From assembly GCA_030841105.1 (NCBI GenBank), contig JAVEDE010000018.1:1-48353 (forward strand): DNA of 48,353 nucleotides, in the 5' to 3' direction. Position numbers and translations under genes: made by a program. This DNA is from Pyrinomonadaceae bacterium. Its GTDB lineage: Bacteria > Acidobacteriota > Blastocatellia > Pyrinomonadales > Pyrinomonadaceae. Under the pieces are notes generated by a model, which made no database searches, was not told the origin of the DNA, and saw only the letters and a list, made by a program, of their open reading frames with translations. Shown piece by piece: positions 1-8,465 of this stretch. Every line of letters begins with the position of its first letter. The stretch's first letter is position 1.

Positions 1-95
1 CCCGGCCACGTGCCACCGGGCTGTTCCGGCGTCGCCGCCCGCGCCGCTCGCACCCCACGTTTTGCCAAATACTTGAGAGTTAGAGGTACACGAAC

Positions 96-581
96 ATGAC
101 TTCCGCCGACAGACGCGAACTGATCGCGCAATACGAGGCCGGCTTCGACGAAGTGCAGCGCGCCCTCGCCGAGTTCCCCGACGAGCAACTGTCCGCCCGC
201 CCCCTGCCCGGCAAGTGGAGCGCGCGCGAGATCGTCCAGCATCTCGCCGACAGCGAAATGCGCGGCGCGATCCGCCTGCGCCAACTCCTCTCCGAAGAAC
301 GCCCCGCCATACAGGCTTACGATCAGGACGCCTACGCCCTGCGGCTCAACTACAACGAGCGCGACATCGCCCCCGCCCTCGATGCCTTCCGCGCCGCGCG
401 CGCCACCACCGCCCAAGTCCTCGCACACATGTCCGATGCGGACTGGGCGCGCGAAGGCACGCACCCCGAACACCCGCGCTACACCGCCGACACCTGGCTC
501 ACAGTCTACGCCGCCCACGCGCACGACCACGCCGCACAAATCCGTCGTCTGCGCGAAGCGTTAAGAAGTAGTGAACAGTAA
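96..581 (+). CDS. DinB/YfiT-like four-helix metal-binding protein
   Basis: The 161-residue product has the size and helical pattern of the DinB/YfiT-like superfamily, whose members are metal-dependent thiol transferases or hydrolases of mostly unknown substrate. The family's histidine ligands can be placed at H49 (in EIVQHLADSE) and in the C-terminal cluster AHAHDHAAQ (H141, H143, H145). The early GKWSAREIVQHL segment is typical. No signal peptide is visible, so it should be cytoplasmic. The stop codon (579-581) and the last residues SSEQ are supplied by the heptamer repeat array that starts at 571, so the original C-terminus may have been altered. It is followed co-directionally by purC. The exact reaction is unknown. 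Confidence 0.85.
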   Translation: MTSADRRELIAQYEAGFDEVQRALAEFPDEQLSARPLPGKWSAREIVQHLADSEMRGAIRLRQLLSEERPAIQAYDQDAYALRLNYNERDIAPALDAFRAARATTAQVLAHMSDADWAREGTHPEHPRYTADTWLTVYAAHAHDHAAQIRRLREALRSSEQ

Positions 582-648
582 GCAGTGAGCAGTGAGCGGC
601 GAGCAGTTAAAAGTCATTTCTTACTGCTTACCGCTCACCGCTCATTTT
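571..648. repeat. Heptamer-repeat hairpin A (GTGAGCA family)
   Basis: Six tandem 7-mers (571-612: GTGAACA, GTAAGCA, GTGAGCA, GTGAGCG, GCGAGCA, GTTAAAA) are followed by four complementary 7-mers (621-648: TTACTGC, TTACCGC, TCACCGC, TCATTTT). The two arms can pair into an imperfect hairpin. The left arm overlaps the 3' end of the DinB-like gene and provides its stop codon. It lies between two co-directional genes. Confidence 0.85.
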
Positions 649-752
649 CTTCTCAGTCTTGACAAAGCGGCGGGGCGCGAGCACAATCCCGGCTCGCTCG
701 CGCGAGTGTGCTTCCGTCAAGCGACACCACCCCAACCGCAAAGTGAGAATCC

Positions 753-1652
753 ATGTCCGTCCCTGCGACTATCAGCGAAACCTCCCTCGCGGGTCTCCGG
801 TTGGTGCGACGCGGCAAGGTGCGCGACGTTTACGAAGTTGACGACGGGCGACTCCTGATCGTCGCCACGGATCGCATCTCCGCCTTCGACTGCATCCTCC
901 CCACACAGATCGCGCGCAAGGGCGAAGTGCTCACCGCGCTCTCCCGCTTCTGGTTCGCGCGGCTCAAACACATCACCGACAATCACCTGCTGACGATAGA
1001 CCTCGAACATGCTCCGGAGAGTGTGCGCGCGCACGCCGCCGAACTCCGCGGCCGCTCGATGCTCGTCCGCCGCACGGAAGTCTTCCCCGTCGAGTGCGTT
1101 GTGCGCGGCTACCTCGCCGGTTCGGGCTGGAAGGACTACCGAAGCACCGGCGAAATCTGCGGCCACAAGTTGCCCGCGGGCTTACGCGAATCCGACCAAC
1201 TCCCCGCGCCCATCTTCACGCCCGCGACGAAAGCCGAGACGGGTCACGACGAAAACATCAGCGAGGCGCGCATGTGTAAGATCGTCGGCGCGGAGACGAC
1301 CGCGCGACTACGCGACATCTCCCTCGCCCTATACGCCGAGGCCGAAACCTACGCGCGCGCGCGCGGCATCATCATCGCCGACACGAAGTTCGAGTTCGGG
1401 CTGGACGCGCGAGGGCAGATTATCCTGATTGACGAGGCTCTGACGCCCGACTCGTCTCGCTTCTGGCCGCTCGACGATTACGAACCGGGACGCGCGCAAG
1501 CCTCCTTCGACAAACAGTTCGTCCGCGACTATCTCGAAACGCTCGACTGGGACAAGCGACCGCCCGCGCCGCCGCTCCCGGCCGAAGTCGCCGCGGCCAC
1601 CACCGCGCGCTACCTCGAAGCCTACAGGCTTCTCACCGGCAGCGAATTGTGA
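753..1652 (+). CDS. purC: Phosphoribosylaminoimidazole-succinocarboxamide synthase
   Basis: SAICAR synthase of de novo purine synthesis joins CAIR and L-aspartate using ATP in the cytoplasm. The 299-residue length matches the longer, yeast-like form rather than the ~240-residue E. coli form. Recognisable family segments are the ATP-binding start GKVRDVYEVDDGRLLIVATD (about 20-45), DRISAFD, the strongly conserved VVRGYLAGSGWKDYR (about 115-130), the TKAETGHDENIS block, and the late IIIADTKFEFGLD and LIDEALTPDSSRFW motifs. The ATG at 753 is chosen because homologues begin shortly before GLRLVRRGKVRDVY; the preceding AAAGTGAG is a weak ribosome site. No other purine gene is adjacent. A heptamer hairpin follows directly. 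Confidence 0.97.
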   Translation: MSVPATISETSLAGLRLVRRGKVRDVYEVDDGRLLIVATDRISAFDCILPTQIARKGEVLTALSRFWFARLKHITDNHLLTIDLEHAPESVRAHAAELRGRSMLVRRTEVFPVECVVRGYLAGSGWKDYRSTGEICGHKLPAGLRESDQLPAPIFTPATKAETGHDENISEARMCKIVGAETTARLRDISLALYAEAETYARARGIIIADTKFEFGLDARGQIILIDEALTPDSSRFWPLDDYEPGRAQASFDKQFVRDYLETLDWDKRPPAPPLPAEVAAATTARYLEAYRLLTGSEL

Positions 1653-1656
1653 ACTA

Positions 1657-1748
1657 CAGAGGCCGGAGGTCAGAGGTCAGAGGTCAGAGATTAGTGAAAG
1701 ACGAAAGCTGACTTGATTGACCACTGACTTTTAACCTCTGACCTCTAA
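1657..1748. repeat. Heptamer-repeat hairpin B (CAGAGGT family)
   Basis: The left arm has tandem 7-mers CAGAGGC, CGGAGGT, CAGAGGT, CAGAGGT, CAGAGAT (1657-1691). The right arm has CCACTGA, CTTTTAA, CCTCTGA, CCTCTAA (1721-1748). The arms are complementary and fill nearly all of the purC-cvpA gap. The right arm ends six bases before the cvpA ATG, so no normal Shine-Dalgarno is left. Confidence 0.85.
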
Positions 1749-1754
1749 CGTTGA

Positions 1755-2267
1755 ATGACCTTCTTCGACTTGATCGTGCTCGCGCTCGTCGGGGCTTCGC
1801 TCATCGCGGGCGCGCTGCGTGGGTTCGTGCGCGCGCTCGTCGCGACACTGGCGATGCTCGTCGGGGTCGTCGTCGCGGCGCGTGGTTACGAGACGGCCGG
1901 GTCTCTCCTGCGCGCGTTGAACGTGGTCGAGTCGAACGCGGCGGCGAACGCTTGGGGGTTTCTTTTGATCGTGGCCTTCGCGCTCGCGCTCGGCTTCATG
2001 GCCGGTCAGTTGTTGAAGGGCAGCCTCCGGCGCGCGCGGCTCGAATGGATGGATCGGGCGCTCGGCGCGCTGTTCGGTTTCGTGCGTGGGATGGCCGTGT
2101 GCTCGGTGATCTATCTGGCGTTGACGGCGTTTCCCGTGCGGCTGGAGTCGGTCGCGGAGGCGCGCACCGCGCCCGCGCTGGCCGGGGGCGCGCAGTTGAT
2201 CTCGTGGCTCACTTCAGCGGATATGCGCGCGCGCTTCGAGGTCGAGTACAGGCGTCTCACGTCTTGA
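1755..2267 (+). CDS. cvpA: CvpA family membrane protein
   Basis: The 170-residue protein has about four hydrophobic segments. It begins with the CvpA-type pattern FFDLIVLALVGASLIAGALR followed by GFVRALVATLAM, the usual N-terminal signature of CvpA (colicin V production) inner-membrane proteins. A second pair of membrane segments runs from about residue 65 to 125 and contains a conserved-looking GALFGFVRG turn. The family is linked to envelope stress and to colicin V export in E. coli, but its molecular role is unsettled. The ATG at 1755 is six bases downstream of a heptamer repeat arm and lacks a ribosome site. Translation may be weak, leaderless or coupled. Confidence 0.85.
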   Translation: MTFFDLIVLALVGASLIAGALRGFVRALVATLAMLVGVVVAARGYETAGSLLRALNVVESNAAANAWGFLLIVAFALALGFMAGQLLKGSLRRARLEWMDRALGALFGFVRGMAVCSVIYLALTAFPVRLESVAEARTAPALAGGAQLISWLTSADMRARFEVEYRRLTS

Positions 2268-2335
2268 GTATTTTTTCGTTTGCCGAAATCCGCGCGGGAT
2301 TGAGACTTTAAGTAAAAGACTATTTTGGAGAAGAC

Positions 2336-2614
2336 ATGCAGATGCGAACCCGTCTCGAAGCGCTCATAGACGAAATGTTGGACGGCCAGATCATGCTCGA
2401 CGAAGCCGTCGCCGAGTTTGAAAAGCTCTACATCCAGAAAGCCCTCGCGCGCCACAAAGAACACCTCTCGCGCACCGCCGCCACGCTCGGCATCCACCGC
2501 AACACGCTCTCCAAACGCGTCGCCAACTACCGCACGCAGGAACGCTCTCTCTCCTCCGCGCGCACCAAAACGCGTCCCGGTTCCGGCAAAGCCGCCACCC
2601 GCCGCGCCCGCTAG
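2336..2614 (+). CDS. Small Fis-type helix-turn-helix protein
   Basis: The 92-residue protein has an acidic N-terminal helix (about 5-40), then a Fis/NtrC C-terminal-type helix-turn-helix. The stretch LARHKEHLSRTAATLGIHRN followed by TLSKRV (about 38-63) matches the HTH_8 pattern in which the second helix carries GIHRNTLxKR. A basic Ser/Arg/Lys tail follows. The AAA+ and receiver domains of NtrC-like activators are absent, so this is a free DNA-binding domain, like Fis. A GGAG at 2327-2330 supports the ATG at 2336. It lies upstream of groESL but a separate promoter and CIRCE operator intervene, so a regulatory link is only possible, not shown. Confidence 0.85.
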   Translation: MQMRTRLEALIDEMLDGQIMLDEAVAEFEKLYIQKALARHKEHLSRTAATLGIHRNTLSKRVANYRTQERSLSSARTKTRPGSGKAATRRAR

Positions 2615-2662
2615 TCAAAATTTTTCTCCTCAAAACCACCCCCGAAAACTAAGCACACCGGG

Positions 2663-2677
2663 CATTTCGCCGAAATG
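2663..2677. repeat. 15-bp near-perfect palindrome upstream of groES promoter
   Basis: CATTTCG-C-CGAAATG is a perfect inverted repeat with a one-base centre. It is followed at 2678-2694 by TGAGT-N7-ACTCA. Both lie upstream of the groES -35 element and may be a second operator site. No known family is recognised. Confidence 0.4.
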
Positions 2678-2712
2678 TGAGTGCGTTATACTCAGATTTT
2701 GGCAACCGCCCG

Positions 2713-2742
2713 TTGACAAGTCCGACCGACTTGCCATATTCT
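2713..2742 (+). promoter_or_regulatory. Sigma70-type promoter of groESL
   Basis: A perfect -35 box TTGACA (2713-2718) is followed after 18 bases by TATTCT (2737-2742); CATATT (2735-2740) is an alternative -10. It directly overlaps the CIRCE operator, the usual arrangement for HrcA-controlled chaperonin operons, and implies a 5' leader of about 170 bases. Confidence 0.75.
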
Positions 2743-2768
2743 TAGCACTCGCTTCCAGAGAGTGCCAG
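2742..2768 (+). promoter_or_regulatory. CIRCE operator (HrcA binding site) of groESL
   Basis: TTAGCACTC, nine bases, then GAGTGCCAG. This matches the CIRCE consensus TTAGCACTC-N9-GAGTGCTAA at 16 of 18 arm positions. It covers the predicted transcription start of groES, so HrcA should repress the operon until heat or unfolded-protein stress. hrcA itself is not in the window. Confidence 0.92.
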
Positions 2769-2918
2769 ACAGGCGGCCTTTCAAGTTGTTCGAGAGAGGT
2801 TGTCAGAGAGTTTCGCGGCGCGCCCCTGCTGGGAGTCTGAGGATGAGTTCTACCAAAACGAATTTTTGCACTCAAAACCCTGAAATTTTTCGGTGAAATC
2901 TGAAAGGAGTAGTTTTCT

Positions 2919-3254
2919 ATGGCGATAAACATCAAACCCCTCCAAGACCGCGTGATCGTGAAGCGGATTGAAGAAGGCGAGCAGGTGCGCGGCGGGATCA
3001 TCATCCCGGACAGCGCGAAAGAGAAACCGCAGGAAGGCGAAGTGATCGCCGTCGGCGAAGGCAAGTACAAGGACGACGGCACGCGCCAGACGTTGGACGT
3101 GCAGGTCGGCGACCGCGTCTTGTTCGGCAAGTACAGCGGCTCGGAGATCAAGCTGGACGGCGACGAGTTCTTGATCATGCGCGAGGACGACATTCTCGGC
3201 ATCATCGCGCGCGCGGGCGCACAGGCCGGCGGCGGCAAGAAAAGCGGCAAGTAG
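2919..3254 (+). CDS. groES: Co-chaperonin GroES
   Basis: The 10-kDa chaperonin caps the GroEL ring during ATP-driven protein folding in the cytoplasm. The sequence begins with the family start [16 protein letters not shown], has the mobile loop [19 protein letters not shown] (about 17-37) that docks on GroEL, and includes [16 protein letters not shown] and the GEEFLIMRE-like strand. At 111 residues it is somewhat longer than the usual ~95. The extra length is a Gly/Lys-rich C-terminal tail after DDILGIIA. A strong AAAGGAG (2903-2909) precedes the ATG. It is transcribed with groEL from the CIRCE-controlled promoter, with 72 bases between the two genes. Confidence 0.98.
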   Translation: MAINIKPLQDRVIVKRIEEGEQVRGGIIIPDSAKEKPQEGEVIAVGEGKYKDDGTRQTLDVQVGDRVLFGKYSGSEIKLDGDEFLIMREDDILGIIARAGAQAGGGKKSGK

Positions 3255-3290
3255 TTCTCTGATGGAGAACGCGGCCGCTCTTTTTGTTAA

Positions 3291-4982
<1,692 letters not shown>

Positions 4983-5009
4983 CAACGCCCGTTCACACCG
5001 AACAACGAG

Positions 5010-5046
5010 AAGCGGCTTCGTTCCACGCGAACGAAGCCGCTTTCGT
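5010..5046 (+). terminator. Intrinsic terminator of groESL
   Basis: A perfect 13-bp stem (5010-5022 with 5030-5042) has a 7-base loop CCACGCG. The descending arm ends in CTTTCGTTT. It sits 28 bases after the groEL stop codon. Confidence 0.9.
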
Positions 5047-5082
5047 TTGCCACGCAGCGACGACGCACGCCGCCCTCTCACG

Positions 5083-5421
5083 CTACTCCCACTGCGCGCA
5101 CTTCAACCCCACCACATACGAACCCAGTTCATTCCCCGCCCGCCTTGTATCAGTGAAGGCATGCATCAACGCAGCCTGCCCCGCCAGAAACCTCTCGTCC
5201 AAATCAAACTTATCATCCGAAGGCGTGTGCGGCGTCAGCCCGCAGATCAACTCGATCAAGGCGTCCAAACTATCCCTATCCTCGCGCCGCGTGATCAGGT
5301 CAACCAACTCACACGCTCTTTCTTGCGTAACAGGCAGGGTTAACCACCGCCGGATCGGTTCGTCGAAACTCGGCTCTGGTCGGCGGGCGTGAGGCGTGCG
5401 CGTGCTATTATTTTTTTGCAT
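5083..5421 (-). CDS. Hypothetical protein
   Basis: The 112-residue product is not recognised. It is soluble, with no signal peptide or membrane segment. It starts with a basic Thr/Pro/Arg-rich segment, then has a predicted helical core (EPIRRWLTLPVTQERACELV and DSLDALIELICGLTPHTP) rich in Asp/Arg/Leu. The start is supported by AAGGAG at 5428-5433 on the minus strand, seven bases or so before the ATG. It is convergent with groEL and divergent from the HTH gene at 5606, at the beginning of a more A/T-rich accessory patch. The real ribosome site and its independent position make it a likely gene, but no function can be proposed. Confidence 0.65.
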   Translation of the reverse strand: MQKNNSTRTPHARRPEPSFDEPIRRWLTLPVTQERACELVDLITRREDRDSLDALIELICGLTPHTPSDDKFDLDERFLAGQAALMHAFTDTRRAGNELGSYVVGLKCAQWE

Positions 5422-5530
5422 CAGTAACTCCTTCTAGGGTTCTTACTGGTGAAGAGGGCTTATCGAGATTCACGGTCTTGGTAAGTCCTCGCCTATTCGG
5501 TGCTATCTTTTTGACAACTTGCGCGAAAGA

Positions 5531-5599
5531 CTACCGCAGGGGAAGAATTTCGTCAATAGAAAACTTCCCTTGCGGTAGGAATATTCCTTACGGTATAAA
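5531..5599 (+). promoter_or_regulatory. Repeated operator-like sites and candidate promoter of HTH gene
   Basis: The core TGCGGTAG occurs inverted at 5531-5538 and direct at 5571-5578, and a variant TTACGGTAT lies at 5588-5596, eighteen bases after the second. Arms 5531-5545 and 5564-5578 form an inverted repeat. A TATAAA (5594-5599) could be a -10 with TTGCGG (5570-5575) as a poor -35, placing transcription start at or next to the ATG at 5606. The arrangement suggests autoregulation by the HTH protein. Confidence 0.5.
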
Positions 5600-5605
5600 A
5601 AGTTT

Positions 5606-5842
5606 ATGGCGAATGATCAAATGCTGACGACGAGCGAAGTTGCAGCGCGGCTAAACGTTAGCCTTCGGCGTGTCCGTCAGTTAATAGAGGAAGGGCGATT
5701 ACCTTCGCAGCAATTCGGGCGCGATCATCTGATAAAAGAAAGTGACTTAATCCTAGTTGAGAATCGCAAAGTAGGCAGACCGCCAAAGGATAAAACTGAG
5801 AGAGACGCAAAAGCTAGTAAGAAGAAAGGCGGGAAGAAATAG
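5606..5842 (+). CDS. Excisionase/MerR-like helix-turn-helix protein
   Basis: The 78-residue basic protein has an N-terminal winged-HTH of the excisionase/MerR-like type. LTTSEVAARLNVSLRRVRQL (7-26) is the HTH, and EEGRLPSQQFGRDHLIKESD supplies the wing. A linker ends in RKVGRPPKDK, an AT-hook-like GRP core, and a Lys-rich tail. Such stand-alone proteins occur in integrative elements, in plasmids and next to toxin genes. No ribosome site is visible; a TATAAA lies seven bases upstream, so the message may be leaderless. The region is more A/T-rich than its surroundings, suggesting acquisition. No integrase or toxin is recognisable nearby. Confidence 0.8.
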   Translation: MANDQMLTTSEVAARLNVSLRRVRQLIEEGRLPSQQFGRDHLIKESDLILVENRKVGRPPKDKTERDAKASKKKGGKK

Positions 5843-5964
5843 TTTGGATTGACGAACCGGAGGACGAATGGGATCATCCGAGCAGGGAAGCTAAACTAGT
5901 TTTACTAGAGGCGCGGAAGCCTGGGAGACCACTGAAAGCTAAAGTTAAACAGCGTCAACGGTGA
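5821..5964 (+). pseudogene. Start-less remnant or duplicated tail of the HTH protein
   Basis: This is an open frame of 47 codons without ATG, GTG or TTG. It overlaps the end of the HTH gene in another frame and reads ...VWIDEPEDEWDHPSREAKLV then LLEARKPGRPLKAKVK. The last part parallels the tail of the preceding protein (LILVENRKVGRPPKDK): leucines, E, RK, GRP and K are shared in order. It is probably a degraded tandem copy of the 3' end of such a gene, or a neighbour that lost its start. A -1 frameshift from the upstream gene is geometrically possible, but no classical slippery heptamer is present. Confidence 0.4.
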
Positions 5965-5983
5965 GCAAGAAAGGTGGTCGGAA

Positions 5984-6544
5984 ATGAGCGCGGACAAGTT
6001 GGAAGGGCGGGTCTCAGACCTTGAGCAGTATTTCAAAATGCTGGTGGAGATGGTAGGCCACCACGATGTGAGGCACATCGAACTCGGCCAGAGCTATCAG
6101 ACCATCGTCGAACTTCTAAGGAAGCATGACGAGCGGTTTGATGAGCACCAGACGAAGAACACTGAACTTAGTCAAAGCTTTAAGACCGTCGTTGCCCTTT
6201 TACAGAGGCACGATGAACGGTTGGACGAAGTGCGGGAGACACAGTCAGATGCGGATCAACGCATCGCTGCTTTAGTTGATGCCCAGATTCGCAGCGAAGC
6301 AGCAGCGGCTAAGGCGGACGAACGCATCGCGGCTTTAACCGACGCGCAAATCCGTACTGATGATGCAATGAGGCGTCTGTCCGCAACACAATCGCACGCA
6401 GACGAGCGCATCGCCGCGCTGGCCGACGCCCAAATTCGCAGCGAGGCTGCAGCGGACGAGGCGATTACGCGAATGAGCGGGCGCGTGGATCGGCTGGCCG
6501 AGACCGTTGAGCGATACATCGAAGGCCGTAACGGGCAGGGTTAG
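5984..6544 (+). CDS. Coiled-coil repeat protein of unknown function
   Basis: The 186-residue hydrophilic protein is predicted to be helical and coiled-coil throughout, with no signal peptide or membrane segment. It is built from internal duplications. A 22-residue unit occurs at 33-54 and 61-82 (ELxQSxxTxVxLLxxHDERxDE). An 18-residue unit occurs three times at 90-107, 111-128 and 139-156, each containing RIAALxDAQIR. A downstream segment has the pattern RMSGRVDRLAETVERYIEG. It follows the HTH gene and its remnant co-directionally and has an AAAGGTGG ribosome site. The DNA is less GC-rich than in flanking genes. It could be a scaffold or phage-derived structural protein; function is unknown. 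Confidence 0.75.
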   Translation: MSADKLEGRVSDLEQYFKMLVEMVGHHDVRHIELGQSYQTIVELLRKHDERFDEHQTKNTELSQSFKTVVALLQRHDERLDEVRETQSDADQRIAALVDAQIRSEAAAAKADERIAALTDAQIRTDDAMRRLSATQSHADERIAALADAQIRSEAAADEAITRMSGRVDRLAETVERYIEGRNGQG

Positions 6545-6570
6545 AAATTCTCGCCCACGTTACCCTACCT

Positions 6571-8082
6571 TTACGGCTTCTTGCCTTCCGCCCACGCGGG
6601 GGTGAAGTTTGAGTTGGCGAGCCAGTGGACGGGGGCGACCATGGAGTTGATGGCGCGGGTCATGTGTGCGAAGTCTATGTGGGCGAGGTCGTCGCCGGGT
6701 TGGTGGTATTCGGGGTGGAGGCCGAAGCTCGACACAGTGTGCGCGACGACGCCGCGGCGGGCGAGGGCGTAGTTGTCGGAACGCTGGAAGAAGTTCTGTT
6801 CGGGGTGCGGGTCGGCGACGAGTCGCGCGCCCTGCTTTGCGAGTTCCGCGCCGAGGTTGGAACGCTCGTAGCCGGTCAGCCACAGGGTGTCGGCCGCCAC
6901 CTTCGGGTCGGGTCGCCCGATCATTTCAAACTCCAAGTTAGCCACCATCTGCGCGAGCGCGACGGGCGGGCGCGAGAGGAAATACTGCGCGCCGTGGCCG
7001 CCCTTCTCTTCGCTGCCGAAGAGGACGAAATAGATTGTGCGCTTCGGCCGCGCGGGTGCGCCCGCGAGTGCGCGCGCCAACTCCAACACGGCCACGACGC
7101 CCGAAGCGTCGTCGTCCGCGCCGTTATAAATCTGGTCGCCCGCCTGCCCCTTGCCCACGCCGATGTGATCCATGTGCGCGCTCAAGAGCACTGCCTCGTT
7201 CGACAGTTTCGCATCGCCGCTGCCCGGCAGCACGCCGACGACGTTCCAGGTGTAGCTCGTCTCGGCGGGCGCGAGCGTCCCCCCGAAACTGATCTGCGTG
7301 CCGTCGGCCAAGGCTTGCAGTTCCTTGTAGGCGTCCGCGCTCAAGACGAAGATGTTGCTGCTACTGCCCGCGCCGCTCCCGGCCATCAATGGCAACTCCG
7401 GCAGCCTCGTCCCCATCGTCGCCCAGTTCCGCCTGAGCGACGCGTTCTCCGCGACGAAGACTGCCGCAGCCCCCTGTTGCCCCAACGCCGCGGCCTGCGT
7501 GTACAACTGCCGCGTGTCGCTCCCCTCGCCCTGCTCCAACAGTACGAACGCGCCCGCCGCGGGACGCTCGCCCACGCGCAACTTCTGCAAAGTTCCCTTC
7601 AACTGCGCCGCCGCGATTCGACCGACGAGCATCTCCTTGCCGTGCACCCAACGCCGCTCCGCGCCGCCCGCCGCGTTGAAGGTGAGCGCGGGCGCTTCGG
7701 CGAAAGCCTGACGCGTCAGCGCGACGGTCTGGATGAAACTCTTCTGCCCCGTCGCGCCCGACGCCACGGCGTCGCCCGCAGGCTCGACGCCGTACTGCCG
7801 CAACTGCGAAGCGATGTACTGCCCCGCCAGCAACTCGAACTGCGTCCCGCTCCCGCGCCCCTGCATCGCGTCGCTCGCCAGAAACTCCATGTGCGCACGC
7901 ACGTTTCGCTCCGACACCTGCGCCGCCGCCTGAGTGGTAGCAGCAGACGCACCTGTTGCGCCGCGCGCCTCAGTCTGTGTCGCCGCGCGCGCCTGTTGTG
8001 CGAAGGCCGAACTGTAGGCCGAAGTCGAGACCAACAACGCGAACGACAACAGCAGTCGCATGATCACATTTGAATTTTTCAT
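6571..8082 (-). CDS. Secreted M28 family metallopeptidase
   Basis: The 503-residue zinc aminopeptidase or carboxypeptidase-like enzyme of family M28 carries an N-terminal signal peptide (hydrophobic LLLSFALLVSTSAYSSAFA, cleavage near residue 28). A PA-type insertion domain (about 155-270) precedes the catalytic domain. Zinc-site segments are visible: SAHMDHIGVG, IYNGADDDASGVVAVLELAR, LFGSEEKGGHGAQYF and HPEYHQPGDDLAHID. Together these give the H, D, EE, D and H pattern of co-catalytic zinc peptidases. A GAGGAG lies upstream of the ATG at 8082; an internal Met at residue 8 is an alternative start. It probably acts in the periplasm or outside the cell on peptides. It is divergent from the zinc-ribbon miniprotein. 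Confidence 0.93.
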   Translation of the reverse strand: MKNSNVIMRLLLSFALLVSTSAYSSAFAQQARAATQTEARGATGASAATTQAAAQVSERNVRAHMEFLASDAMQGRGSGTQFELLAGQYIASQLRQYGVEPAGDAVASGATGQKSFIQTVALTRQAFAEAPALTFNAAGGAERRWVHGKEMLVGRIAAAQLKGTLQKLRVGERPAAGAFVLLEQGEGSDTRQLYTQAAALGQQGAAAVFVAENASLRRNWATMGTRLPELPLMAGSGAGSSSNIFVLSADAYKELQALADGTQISFGGTLAPAETSYTWNVVGVLPGSGDAKLSNEAVLLSAHMDHIGVGKGQAGDQIYNGADDDASGVVAVLELARALAGAPARPKRTIYFVLFGSEEKGGHGAQYFLSRPPVALAQMVANLEFEMIGRPDPKVAADTLWLTGYERSNLGAELAKQGARLVADPHPEQNFFQRSDNYALARRGVVAHTVSSFGLHPEYHQPGDDLAHIDFAHMTRAINSMVAPVHWLANSNFTPAWAEGKKP

Positions 8083-8286
8083 AACGCGATGCGCTCCTCA
8101 AAAACTTTCTCTGCTCAGATAAACTCATTCACCGAAGAATGTCGCACGGCAAAGGTTCGTAGCTGATACGTAGAAAGCGGCGCACTTGTTTTTGGACGAG
8201 GGAGGCCGTTGAGTTGCTGTCAGAAATGTCCGGCCGCGACGTGGAGCAGGCTTGACCCCGGTGCGACTTCTGTATTAAGAGGGGGC

Positions 8287-8451
8287 ATGAGGCGGCAAAA
8301 AAGATATTGCCCGCGCTGCCAGGAGCGGATCAGGCATTCGGCCGCGCGCTGCCATTATTGCGGCGCGCTCGCTTTATCCGCGCGGCATCTGCTCGCCGCC
8401 CTGCTCTTGGCATCGCTGCTCCTCCTGCTGCTGTGGTGGTTGAGAAACTAG
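8287..8451 (+). CDS. Zinc-ribbon membrane miniprotein
   Basis: The 54-residue protein starts MRRQKRYCPRCQERIRHSAA at 8287, after a purine-rich AGAGGGGG ribosome site. Two CxxC knuckles (C8/C11 and C22/C25) make a small zinc ribbon. A single C-terminal membrane helix (about 36-52, almost all Leu/Ala) ends in WWLRN, so it should be tail-anchored with the ribbon in the cytoplasm. Longer in-frame starts at 8209 are less likely because they add unconserved residues and lack a ribosome site. It is convergent with the methyltransferase, 14 bases away. Function unknown; similar zinc-ribbon/TM miniproteins are common and uncharacterised. Confidence 0.7.
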   Translation: MRRQKRYCPRCQERIRHSAARCHYCGALALSARHLLAALLLASLLLLLLWWLRN

Positions 8452-8465
8452 CCGCGGGAGTGTCT

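Noticed and set aside
5606..5964. Programmed -1 frameshift producing a longer HTH protein
   Set aside because: The frames are in the right relation, but no canonical slippery heptamer or downstream structure is seen. A duplicated remnant explains the sequence more simply.
5606..6544. Toxin-antitoxin pair
   Set aside because: The HTH protein could be an antitoxin, but neither neighbour resembles a known toxin; the downstream protein is a pure coiled coil.
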